The notes under the pieces were generated by a model that saw nothing but the letters and a program-made list of their open reading frames with translations, had not been told where the DNA came from and searched no databases. This document shows positions 1 through 5,491 of a stretch of 17,806 bases of DNA, piece by piece; position 1 is the stretch's first letter; each line of letters starts with the position of its first letter. The DNA comes from Candidatus Woesebacteria bacterium (GTDB lineage: Bacteria > Patescibacteriota > Microgenomatia > UBA8517). Location: assembly GCA_026394855.1 (NCBI GenBank), contig JAPLZT010000017.1, positions 1-17,806 of the forward strand, written 5' to 3'. Both the position numbers and the translations under genes were made by a program.

Positions 1-342
1 AAACAGTATCAGAATGCTTTGGAAATGTATGCAAGCAAAGGAAACGGACTTTTTCCGGGAGAAAATAGTACAGTTTCTGCCGATAGCATTTCGGGAGGTC
101 TTTGCGGTGATTTGGGGCTAACTTCCTGTTCATCCGATCCGAAAAAAGCTTCGGATGCAACTTACGATTACAAATATCAATCGGACGGTTCAGTTACTAC
201 TGGGACTGCCGTTGCCGCCAAATATGTTCTTTGGGCAAAACTGGAAAATAGCACAAATTATTGGGTAAATTGTTCTAATGGAAAAGTTGGGACTAAAGCC
301 CAAAGCGATTTTAGTGTTTCAGGAGGAACATGTCCATTGTAA
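1..342 (+). CDS. Prepilin/pseudopilin C-terminal part (GspG-like), 5' cut by window edge
   Basis: The reading frame is open from base 1 to the TAA at 340-342, giving 113 residues. The N-terminal prepilin leader and hydrophobic helix lie outside the window. What remains starts with KQYQNALEMYASKGNGLFP, which looks like the end of the pilin alpha-1 helix followed by the alpha-beta loop of a major pseudopilin of the GspG type. The rest is a small Ser/Thr/Gly-rich globular domain with a Cys pair near the end (WVNCSNG and GGTCPL) that could form the D-region disulfide of type IV pilins. It overlaps the next prepilin gene by 13 bp, which argues for one operon. The family call rests mainly on that context and on the helix-end motif. 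The exact class (major pilin or pseudopilin) cannot be decided without the N-terminus. Confidence 0.75.
   Translation, partial: KQYQNALEMYASKGNGLFPGENSTVSADSISGGLCGDLGLTSCSSDPKKASDATYDYKYQSDGSVTTGTAVAAKYVLWAKLENSTNYWVNCSNGKVGTKAQSDFSVSGGTCPL
321..326 (+). promoter_or_regulatory. Shine-Dalgarno AGGAGG for the prepilin at 330
   Basis: AGGAGG lies only 3 nt before the ATG at 330, inside the Ser-Gly-Gly codons of the preceding gene. The core is strong but the spacing is short (5-9 nt is usual). There is no better in-frame start, since the prepilin leader MSIVKKG begins exactly here. Confidence 0.55.
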
Positions 343-755
343 AAAAGGGATTTACGCTTATCGAACTTTTGGTCGTTATTTCCATAATCGGGATTTTGAT
401 GACAATTTCCCTTTTTGGAATGCAGGGGGCCAGAGAATCATCTCGGGATGCAAGAAGAAGATCAGATCTTGAAATGATTCGAAGCGGACTTGAAATATAT
501 AGATCGGATTGCAATACCTATCCGGATACTTTGGGAACCTCTTTGGCGGGAGCATGTCCGGGTCCGGCAAGCAATACCTATATTTCTTTGGTCCCCACTG
601 ATCCTCTGCCCGGCAGACTCTACCCATACTCATACTCGGCGGCAACTAAAACATATACCTTGTGCGCCTCGTTAGAAAATGGTGGCACAGCAGTAATAGG
701 TTGTGGAAGTTGTGGAAGTGGAGTAACTTGTAACCATAAAGTTACTAGCCCATGA
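330..755 (+). CDS. Type IV prepilin / pseudopilin (N-methylation motif)
   Basis: This 141-aa protein begins with a short basic leader, MSIVKKG, followed by FTLIELLVVISIIGIL. That is a textbook class III prepilin signal: PilD-type peptidase would cut after Gly7 and methylate Phe8, and Glu12 is the conserved Glu+5. The hydrophobic helix runs to about residue 27 and continues into an amphipathic part (GARESSRDARRRSDLEMI) and then ...SGLEIYRSDCNTYPD, a pattern typical of GspG-like major pseudopilins. Cysteines in the C-terminal half (CGSCGSGVTC) may form disulfides. The gene overlaps its upstream and downstream neighbours by 13 and 4 bp. The protein would sit in the cytoplasmic membrane and assemble into a pilus or pseudopilus used for adhesion, DNA uptake or secretion. 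Which of these cannot be told here, because no ATPase, platform or peptidase gene is in view. Confidence 0.93.
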   Translation: MSIVKKGFTLIELLVVISIIGILMTISLFGMQGARESSRDARRRSDLEMIRSGLEIYRSDCNTYPDTLGTSLAGACPGPASNTYISLVPTDPLPGRLYPYSYSAATKTYTLCASLENGGTAVIGCGSCGSGVTCNHKVTSP

Positions 756-1216
756 GAAAAGGTTACACACTCATTGAAGTTTTAATTTCGTTAACCATTA
801 TTGGACTTCTTTTTGGTTTTGGATTTGCAAGTTTCAGGGATTTTTCCAGAAGACAACATTTGGCGGGCGTTGCCAGAACCATAAAAGGAGAATTAAGACT
901 TGTGCAAGGTAAAGCCTCAGCTGCAGAAAAACCTGCTGGTTGCGACACAAAGATTCTTTCTTCCTACAGTTTTCATATAACACCTCCCTCTTCATATGAA
1001 GTTATTGCTAACTGCTCAGGAGGAGTAAATGTGACTGTTAAAACTGAAAATTTACCGGACGGTGTTACTATGATATCTACTCAAAATACAATTTCTTTTA
1101 AAGTTTTAGGTCAGGGAACAAATATCGTATCAGTTCCGATTGTAATTACTTTTACTCAAGCAGGAACGAATAATAAATCGTATGTTACGGTAACAGCGGG
1201 AGGAGAGATTAAATAA
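752..1216 (+). CDS. Minor prepilin, GspH/FimT-like
   Basis: This 154-aa protein starts MRKG / YTLIEVLISLTIIGLLFGFGF: a four-residue leader, cleavage after Gly4, aromatic +1 and Glu+5. The segment after the helix (ASFRDFSRRQHLAGVARTIKGELRLVQGKA) resembles GspH/FimT minor pseudopilins, in which the alpha-1 helix leads to a conserved region carrying basic residues. The C-terminal part is beta-rich and low in Cys. The start overlaps the previous stop in an ATGA (752-755), giving translational coupling, and no SD is seen. Minor prepilins of this kind form the tip complex that primes pilus or pseudopilus assembly. The prepilin call is sure. The GspH assignment is moderate and based on pattern. Confidence 0.9.
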   Translation: MRKGYTLIEVLISLTIIGLLFGFGFASFRDFSRRQHLAGVARTIKGELRLVQGKASAAEKPAGCDTKILSSYSFHITPPSSYEVIANCSGGVNVTVKTENLPDGVTMISTQNTISFKVLGQGTNIVSVPIVITFTQAGTNNKSYVTVTAGGEIK

Positions 1217-1237
1217 GCAAATAAACAAATGACAAAT
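1211..1237 (+). repeat. 27-bp direct repeat copy 1, spanning the start codon of the prepilin at 1229
   Basis: A 27-bp A-rich stretch is repeated exactly at 1699-1725. Copy 1 contains the TAA stop of the previous gene (1214-1216) and the ATG of the next one (1229-1231), with ATG at the same offset in both copies. It ends inside a short heptamer array (CAAATGA units). Confidence 0.9.
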
Positions 1238-1690
1238 GACAAATTAGAAAAAGGCCAGTCGCTTTTTGAGGTGGTTATGGCCCTTGGTGTAATTGCGGTG
1301 ATAACTGTTGGTGTTGTTTCACTTTCGGTAAATGCAATTAGGAATGCGGCGTTTTCCAAGAATAAAACACTTGCAGGAAGATATGCTCAGGAAGCAACTG
1401 AATGGTTAAGAAGTCAAAGGGATAATGATTTTAATATATTTGAGGATAATGTCCAAACTTCACCGCGGTGTTTTCCTACTACACCTCTCAATTGGAACGG
1501 CAGGGTTGGAACTTGCTTGGATGCAGAAAAAATACCGAATACTCCCCTATTCAGACTGATCTCTTTTTCAACAACTACAATTTCAGGAAAAATTGTGATT
1601 CAGGCGGATATTAAGGTTTATTGGACTGATGCTCAGGGGTATCATGAAGCAAGAAGCGCAACTTCATTTACCGATTGGAGGCAACGGTAA
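1229..1690 (+). CDS. Minor prepilin, GspI/PilV-like
   Basis: This 153-aa protein begins MTNDKLEKG / QSLFEVVMALGVIAVITVGVVSL. Cleavage is expected after Gly9, and Glu+5 is kept although +1 is Gln rather than Phe, as happens in minor pseudopilins. The QSLFEVV pattern and the following NAIRNAAFSKNKTLAGRYAQEATEWLRSQRD are typical of GspI/PilV-like proteins, where A..YAQE.TEWLR.QRD follows the helix. There is one Cys pair in the globular part (SPRCFP, GTCLD). No SD precedes the ATG. Instead the start sits in an A-rich 27-bp sequence that also surrounds the start of the next gene. It is fourth in the prepilin run. Confidence 0.9.
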   Translation: MTNDKLEKGQSLFEVVMALGVIAVITVGVVSLSVNAIRNAAFSKNKTLAGRYAQEATEWLRSQRDNDFNIFEDNVQTSPRCFPTTPLNWNGRVGTCLDAEKIPNTPLFRLISFSTTTISGKIVIQADIKVYWTDAQGYHEARSATSFTDWRQR

Positions 1691-1698
1691 GAATAAAC

Positions 1699-1725
1699 AA
1701 ATAAGCAAATAAACAAATGACAAAT
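1699..1725 (+). repeat. 27-bp direct repeat copy 2, spanning the start codon of the prepilin at 1717
   Basis: This is identical to 1211-1237 over 27 bp, with the ATG at the same internal offset (position 19 of the repeat). Related A-rich sequence (AATAAACAAATAAGC) extends a few bases further upstream. It lies between two prepilin genes and replaces an SD. Confidence 0.9.
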
Positions 1726-2232
1726 AAACAACAAAACAATACGGGAATGAGCATGATTGAGATTTTAATTGTTATCGGTATATTTGCAGTTCTTGGCGTG
1801 CTTTCTACCCGCGTGATCTTTCTTTCTTTGCAAGGGTCCCAAAAGGGGGATGCGCAGGTTAAAGTCAGGGAAAATCTGGATTATGCAGTATCGGTTATTG
1901 AAAGACGGTTGAGAAATGCCGGAAGCGTATCTCCCTGTCCCAACAATTCCAACCATCTAGTGATTGGTTACAGTGATTCCAATAATGTACCCGCTTCATT
2001 TAGTTGTGTAATTAATGCCACAGAAGGCTATGTTGCATCTGGTTCTGCGAATCTTAGGCTTACAAGTGAAGAAATTAAGGTTACAGTCTGTTCATTTACT
2101 TGTACTGCCGGGACACAATCTACGCCCCCAAGGGTGGCGATAGATATTCGGGCGGTTGACGCAGCAAGTCAAGGATCAAAAGAAGGGGCCAGTGTTTCTA
2201 TCTCCACCGAAATAAACCTAAGAACTTATTAG
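1717..2232 (+). CDS. Minor prepilin, GspJ/PilW-like
   Basis: This 171-aa protein begins MTNKQQNNTG / MSMIEILIVIGIFAVLGVLSTRV: a ten-residue polar leader, Gly at -1, and Glu at +5 (SMIE). After the helix comes GDAQVKVRENLDYAVSVIERRLRNAG, closely resembling GspJ/PilW minor prepilins, where a sequence like R.NLDYA...IER.LRNAG is characteristic. Four Cys in the globular part (PCPNN, SCVIN, VCSFTC) may form disulfides. It is the last prepilin in the run and ends with TAG at 2230-2232. A strong promoter for the next gene starts immediately after the stop, so the prepilin transcript may end or read through here. No hairpin terminator was found. Confidence 0.9.
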   Translation: MTNKQQNNTGMSMIEILIVIGIFAVLGVLSTRVIFLSLQGSQKGDAQVKVRENLDYAVSVIERRLRNAGSVSPCPNNSNHLVIGYSDSNNVPASFSCVINATEGYVASGSANLRLTSEEIKVTVCSFTCTAGTQSTPPRVAIDIRAVDAASQGSKEGASVSISTEINLRTY

Positions 2233-2234
2233 TC

Positions 2235-2262
2235 TTGACAAGAGCTATAAAAAACATATATT
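2235..2262 (+). promoter_or_regulatory. Sigma-70-type promoter, leaderless geometry, for the gene at 2269
   Basis: A perfect -35 TTGACA (2235-2240), a 16-bp spacer and a -10 TATATT (2257-2262, 5 of 6). Six bases then separate the -10 from the ATG at 2269, so the predicted +1 is the A of the start codon. No SD exists. Confidence 0.75.
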
Positions 2263-2268
2263 GAATAT

Positions 2269-2590
2269 ATGACTCAGCTTACAAAAGAAGATCTGAAACT
2301 GGTACTAAAAGAGGTCGGTGTAGTCACCAAAGACAATTTAAAACCAATTTTAAAAGAATTTGGTGTGGTTACAAAGAACGATCTCAAAGAAATGGGAGTC
2401 GTAACTGAAAAGACTCTTAAAAGGGAACTTGTAGGACTTGTAACCGAAAAGGCGCTCAAAAGGGAACTTAATAAAACTACAAGAAAACTTCAAGAAGCTA
2501 TAGCTAATGTAGCATTAAACTCACCAACTATATAATCAATTTAATGAACTCGAAAAGAGAGTATCCAGTTTTGAAGCTTTTGCAAATTAG
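2269..2590 (+). pseudogene. VVTK-repeat coiled-coil protein, apparently frameshifted near its 3' end
   Basis: The first frame gives 88 aa (2269-2535): MTQLTKEDLKLVLKEVGVV and onward, with four to five copies of a degenerate unit GVVTK-x-x-LK-x-x-LKE spaced 11-17 residues apart and then a helical tail (RELNKTTRKLQEAIANVA). Such units are common in short helical proteins of CPR bacteria, and their function is not known. The frame closes at TAA 2533-2535, but the next frame from about 2519 reads HQLYNQFNELEKRVSSFEAFAN to a TAG at 2588-2590. That looks like the missing amphipathic heptad-rich C-terminus. I infer a single-base loss or gain between about 2500 and 2521. It could be a real decay event, an assembly error, or a programmed shift. 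Translation probably starts on a leaderless transcript. Confidence 0.7.
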
Positions 2591-2606
2591 TTCAACCTCC
2601 GACCAA

Positions 2607-2622
2607 GTTGCAAAACTTGACC
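2607..2622 (+). repeat. 16-bp direct repeat GTTGCAAAACTTGACC, left copy flanking hicBA
   Basis: Identical to 3121-3136, and 15 of the 16 bases recur at 7557-7571. Here it overlaps an inverted repeat AAGTT-GCAA-AACTT (2605-2618), with another AAGTT at 2625-2629. It lies 36-51 bp before the hicB ATG, upstream of its -10. Confidence 0.85.
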
Positions 2623-2643
2623 CCAAGTTCGTTTACATTTTTG

Positions 2644-2652
2644 TGTTATACT
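2644..2652 (+). promoter_or_regulatory. Extended -10 promoter (TGTTATACT) for hicBA, leaderless geometry
   Basis: TGT followed by TATACT (2647-2652) is an extended -10 element. Exactly six bases separate it from the ATG at 2659, so the predicted +1 is the start codon. No convincing -35 lies 16-18 bp upstream; the extended TG may compensate. The repeat at 2607-2622 lies near the -35 region and could be an operator. Confidence 0.6.
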
Positions 2653-2658
2653 AATAAT

Positions 2659-2910
2659 ATGAAGATCAAAAATTATTCAGTGATTCTTAAGAAAGAACCG
2701 GAAGGTGGATATACGGCTATTGTACCGTCACTTCCCGGGTGTGTCACTTATGGTGAAAGTATAGAAAAAGCTCAAGAGATGGTTAAAGATGCAATCGAAT
2801 CTTACATGATTTCTTTTTTAAAGCATGGTGAAGAAATTCCCGAAGAAAGAAATGTATTTTTGACCTCAATTTCCGTTCAAAGCTCAGGTGTTTTCTTTGC
2901 TCATGCCTAA
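2659..2910 (+). CDS. hicB: HicB-family antitoxin (single-domain)
   Basis: This 83-aa protein starting at MKIKNYSVIL carries the HicB fold signature: GGYTAIVPSLPGCVTYGES followed by IEKAQEMVKDAIESYM. It is the partial RNase-H-like domain that neutralises HicA. I chose the ATG at 2659 over the in-frame start at 2608 because it begins right at the conserved first strand and matches an extended -10 promoter six bases upstream. The protein ends soon after the domain (ISVQSSGVFFAHA), so the C-terminal helix-turn-helix or ribbon-helix-helix DNA-binding domain of classical HicB is missing, and autoregulation may be indirect or absent. It is followed by hicA with an 8-bp overlap. The antitoxin-first order occurs in many HicBA loci. 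Confidence 0.9.
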   Translation: MKIKNYSVILKKEPEGGYTAIVPSLPGCVTYGESIEKAQEMVKDAIESYMISFLKHGEEIPEERNVFLTSISVQSSGVFFAHA

Positions 2911-3118
2911 ACTGCCTGCAATAAAACCGAGAATATTAATTAAAAGATTAAAAAAGGCTGGGTTTATTGAGGATCATCAATCCGGAAGTCATGTTGTTAT
3001 GTACCACCCTAAAACGGGAAGGAGAGCAATAATCCCATATCATTTTAGAGATATTCCCAAGGGAACATTAAATTCTCTTATTAAGGAAGCAGGGATATCA
3101 AAAGAGGAGATTTCATAG
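2903..3118 (+). CDS. hicA: HicA-family mRNA interferase toxin
   Basis: This 71-aa protein reads MPKLPAIKPRILIKRLKKAG and ends ...GTLNSLIKEAGISKEEIS. The family pattern is complete: the helix RILIKRLKKAGF, the QSGSHVVMYHP strand with the catalytic His at residue 30 (GSH), a basic turn GRRAIIPYH, and the C-terminal IPKGTLNSLIKEAGIS. HicA binds and cleaves mRNA in the cytoplasm and is held inactive by HicB. A GTG at 2888 is also in frame, but the ATG at 2903 starts at the usual position for the family and overlaps the hicB stop (ATGCCTAA), suggesting coupled translation. With hicB it forms a cassette bracketed by the 16-bp repeats at 2607 and 3121; the right copy begins two bases after its stop. 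Confidence 0.92.
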   Translation: MPKLPAIKPRILIKRLKKAGFIEDHQSGSHVVMYHPKTGRRAIIPYHFRDIPKGTLNSLIKEAGISKEEIS

Positions 3119-3120
3119 CT

Positions 3121-3136
3121 GTTGCAAAACTTGACC
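3121..3136 (+). repeat. 16-bp direct repeat GTTGCAAAACTTGACC, right copy flanking hicBA
   Basis: A perfect copy of 2607-2622, starting two bases after the hicA stop codon. The two copies enclose hicBA in a unit of about 530 bp. Confidence 0.85.
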
Positions 3137-3150
3137 TTTCAGCCTATGAT
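3122..3150 (+). promoter_or_regulatory. Promoter-like TTGCAA-N17-TATGAT with no obvious gene downstream
   Basis: The right repeat copy supplies TTGCAA (3122-3127), and TATGAT lies 17 bp downstream (3145-3150), the same arrangement as at 7557-7585. A transcript from here would meet only an eight-codon reading frame at 3173 and then run antisense to the 65-aa gene, towards the truncated decarboxylase gene. It may be an orphaned promoter. Confidence 0.4.
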
Positions 3151-3205
3151 TTTAACCAACACCTAACGATATGAGCAAAGATACTCCCCTCTTCTAAACC
3201 AAGGT

Positions 3206-3403
3206 TTATTTGATTGACTTTCCGATTACCATTGTTAAAATTTCTATTTTCCCTTCAAGTTTGCCAACCTTCTCCTTTAAATCAAAAATCTCCTTTAAGA
3301 TATGAGGGGGAAGTTCCGGGTGAGGCGGGTGCGGATGATTCTTTTTTGCCTCTTCTTCCAGTTCTTCTTTTTTAGGATATGGTTTAAATTTATTATTTAT
3401 CAT
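3206..3403 (-). CDS. Small His/Pro-rich, coiled-coil hypothetical protein (65 aa)
   Basis: I do not recognise a family. The protein has a charged N-terminus (KKEELEEEAKK), a His/Pro cluster at residues 22-34 (HPHPPHPELPPH, with His at 23, 25, 28 and 34) that could bind a metal or be an extended linker, and a C-terminal amphipathic helix at about 35-60 (ILKEIFDLKEKVGKLEGKIEIL) with heptad-like leucine spacing, probably an oligomerising coiled coil. It has no signal peptide and no Cys. Despite its size it is very probably a real gene, because a near-consensus promoter and a near-perfect SD (AAAGGAGGTGA) precede the ATG at proper spacing. It is transcribed away from the truncated decarboxylase gene, and its promoter lies in that gene's eroded 5' region. 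Confidence 0.8.
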   Translation of the reverse strand: MINNKFKPYPKKEELEEEAKKNHPHPPHPELPPHILKEIFDLKEKVGKLEGKIEILTMVIGKSIK

Positions 3404-3409
3404 AAATAA

Positions 3410-3420
3410 TCACCTCCTTT
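3410..3420 (-). promoter_or_regulatory. Near-perfect Shine-Dalgarno AAAGGAGGTGA for the 65-aa gene
   Basis: The minus strand reads AAAGGAGGTGA, six bases before the ATG at 3403. It is the strongest SD in the window and fixes both the start and the reality of this small gene. Confidence 0.9.
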
Positions 3421-3428
3421 CATTTTTT

Positions 3429-3457
3429 AATATATGGCAATGAAGGAAAAAGATCAA
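3429..3457 (-). promoter_or_regulatory. Sigma-70-type promoter TTGATC-N17-TATATT for the 65-aa gene
   Basis: On the minus strand, -35 TTGATC (3457-3452), a 17-bp spacer and -10 TATATT (3434-3429). The predicted +1 is near 3422, giving a leader of about 18 nt that contains the SD. It overlaps the still-open decarboxylase frame that begins at 3444. Confidence 0.65.
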
Positions 3458-4472
3458 GAGCTTTCTTAATTACCTTTGGGCTTCTAAGGAGATAGAAATA
3501 ATAAACCCGGTGAATGAGGCAATAGCGATGGGTATTGCCTCCGGATTTTACCTTGGGACCAAAAAAATTCCAGTTGTGGCTATTCAGAATTCGGGTTTGA
3601 TGAACACCCTTAACGCTTTAACGTCACTAAATCAAATTTATAAAATCCCAGTATTTTATTTGATTACTTGGAGGGGCGAAGGGGGTAAAGGCAAAGACGC
3701 TCCGGAGCACGATATTTTGGGGGAAAGTCTAAAGAGAATATTAATTACTTTTAAGATTCCCTATAAAATTATTGATGAAAAAGATTGGTCAAAACAAATA
3801 AACGATTTATCACTCTTAGCCCAGAGGACAAAAAGACCAGTAGCCTTGATTATTAGAAAAGATACTTTTTCAGCTTATGAGAAGAAGGAAGAGAAGGCCA
3901 AGGGTATCAAATTAATGACTAGAATAGAGGCTGTATCTATTGTTAAAGATACTATAGGTAGTACGGCTCTATATCTATCCAGCACTGGTTTCCCCACGCG
4001 AGACTCGTTTTCTGTTTGTGATACACCAGATTTTTATATGGTCGGTTCAATGGGGCACACCTTTGCCGTTGGGTTAGGTCTTTCACCCAATACGAATAAA
4101 AAAATAGTCATTTTGGAAGGAGACGGATCCATGTTTATGCATCTTGGCAGCCTTGCTTCATTTAGACCTAAAAGACATAAAAATATTATCTACATCGTTT
4201 TCGGTAACGAAAGCTATGAAAGTACTGGCGGACAGAGAATAACATTCAGCAATATTAAGATAGACAATTTGGTTAAGTTGTTTGGTTTTGAAAGTACCTT
4301 TTTTGTACAAGATAAGGCGAAATTAAAATTGGTGATGCAAGGAGTTCTTGAGAGCAAAGAAAGTCTTTTCATTTACATTCGAATAAAAAATGATATCAAA
4401 ACAATTTCTGGTAGGGTTACGGATAAACACACTACTGAGGAGATAAAAAATAGGTTTATGATCGCGATTTAA
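3444..4472 (+). pseudogene. Phosphonopyruvate/sulfopyruvate decarboxylase-like TPP enzyme, 5'-truncated
   Basis: Counting from the GTG at 3510, the protein has 320 aa. Family features are the activating Glu in NPVNEAIAMGIASGFYLGTKK (E3), QNSGL, TWRGEGG plus KDAPEH, and the C-terminal TPP/Mg motif GDGS (204-207) followed after 26 residues by Asn233 (VFGN), then STGGQ. This order fits phosphonopyruvate decarboxylase (Ppd, about 370-400 aa) and its sulfopyruvate decarboxylase relatives, cytoplasmic enzymes that decarboxylate a 3-substituted pyruvate to the aldehyde. The frame stays open back to 3444 and still reads like Ppd (SFLNYLWASKEIEIINP), but it lacks an ATG or GTG there and meets a stop at 3441. 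About 35-40 N-terminal residues of the PYR domain are therefore missing. It may be a recent pseudogene, or be translated from GTG 3510, where activity is doubtful. It meets the kinase gene tail to tail with a 17-bp overlap. Confidence 0.8.
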
Positions 4473-5490
4473 TGATTTCTCTGATAGATTTTTCATTAAT
4501 TAGATCCTGTTTTAATAATTGTTTGCCAGCCTTAATGATAATGTTGGAATATCGTCTTTTTATGTAAGGTGCTGGGGAGGCCCCCACGATGCGATACAGT
4601 AACGTACACCCGGCATATTTCCAGGCCCTTTCTCCAATATTTGCAGAAAATGTTAGGCCCCGAACATTTTCTAAATAGCGATTGTATATTTTTAATATTG
4701 AATCAACAGCTAAATCCTTTTGGGTGGATATCATAGCGAATAACACATAGTGCCCAATCATAAAACCCAAGTCGTATGCCGGATCACCCATGCCAGAGGT
4801 AAATTCAAAATCAACAACAGCGATATTCTTTTCAGGAAAGTATAAAATATTTTTAGGACAAAAATCCATGTGTACTAAGAGTTTGTGGGAGTGAGCAATA
4901 CCGTCTTCATAAATGTTTACTATCTCTTTCTTCAGATCTGATAAAGCCATATTTTTCAACAGATCTTTGGTTCTCAACGAAAGAAAAAAATTCCAATGTT
5001 CTATCTCTTCGGCTAAAGTTTTTCGAATAATTATATTTTTGTTAAATGTTGTTGAGTGCTGATAAGCTATATAGTCTCCAATATTTCCTGCAATTCCTTT
5101 ATTAAATATTCCACCCTCCAAGTCTTTCTGTAAAAATCCACTTGCACCTAAGTCACGCGTTATCAGGATGCTGTTAGACTTGTCAAACGACAGAATCTCA
5201 GGCAATATATGTAGATTTCTCTTATGAAAACAATCTTTAAGAGCAGTAATACTTCTATATTCAGATTCAATACGGTTCCTTTTGATTAGGGTCAAATCCT
5301 TACTTAATATATTTTTCTTTTTTGCTTCTTCTAAAGCTTGCTTTAAATAATATATAGAACCATCTTTAGCGCGGGCCCGATAAACATAATTCATGACACC
5401 CGTATTAATTGTGGAAATATTGGTTACACTCTTGCCTATCAGCTTTGAGAATATTGAGGTGTTTGCTTCCTTCAATATTATTCTAGCCAT
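4456..5490 (-). CDS. APH/choline-kinase superfamily small-molecule kinase (methylthioribose-kinase-like)
   Basis: This 344-aa protein has a protein-kinase-like APH fold: a glycine-poor nucleotide loop TINTGVMNYVYRA, the ATP-binding Lys50 in IYYLKQAL, a conserved Glu near 75-77 (NRIESEYRS), the Brenner motif HMDFCPKNIL (catalytic Asp209, Asn214) and the metal-binding DFE (227-229), followed by MGDPAYDLGF. The C-terminal helix AGCTLLYRIVGAS resembles 5-methylthioribose kinase, so a sugar or amino-alcohol hydroxyl is the likely phosphate acceptor. It starts one base after the stop of the Nudix gene and is third in an operon with it and a cytidylyltransferase. A kinase plus a cytidylyltransferase is the usual pair for making CDP-activated alcohols. 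The substrate is unknown; the decarboxylase next door suggests a C2 or C3 compound, which is inference only. Confidence 0.82.
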   Translation of the reverse strand: MARIILKEANTSIFSKLIGKSVTNISTINTGVMNYVYRARAKDGSIYYLKQALEEAKKKNILSKDLTLIKRNRIESEYRSITALKDCFHKRNLHILPEILSFDKSNSILITRDLGASGFLQKDLEGGIFNKGIAGNIGDYIAYQHSTTFNKNIIIRKTLAEEIEHWNFFLSLRTKDLLKNMALSDLKKEIVNIYEDGIAHSHKLLVHMDFCPKNILYFPEKNIAVVDFEFTSGMGDPAYDLGFMIGHYVLFAMISTQKDLAVDSILKIYNRYLENVRGLTFSANIGERAWKYAGCTLLYRIVGASPAPYIKRRYSNIIIKAGKQLLKQDLINEKSIREIIKSRS

Positions 5491-5491
5491 A

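Noticed and set aside
2617..2652. TTGACC at 2617 paired with TATACT at 2647 as a hicB promoter
   Set aside because: The spacer would be 24 bp, too long. The extended TG before the -10 and the 6-nt distance to the ATG give a simpler explanation.
2888..3118. GTG start for HicA at 2888
   Set aside because: It adds five residues (MFSLL) outside the family pattern. The ATG at 2903 gives MPKLPAIKPRILIKRL, normal for HicA, and overlaps the hicB stop.
3196..3207. Palindrome AAACCAAGGTTT at the end of the 65-aa gene as a terminator
   Set aside because: The stem is only 5 bp and A/T-rich, and no T-run follows on the minus strand.
2600..3520. Insertion sequence around hicBA
   Set aside because: There is no transposase, no terminal inverted repeats and only the 16-bp direct repeats. 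A mobile cassette remains possible but is reported as a hypothesis only.
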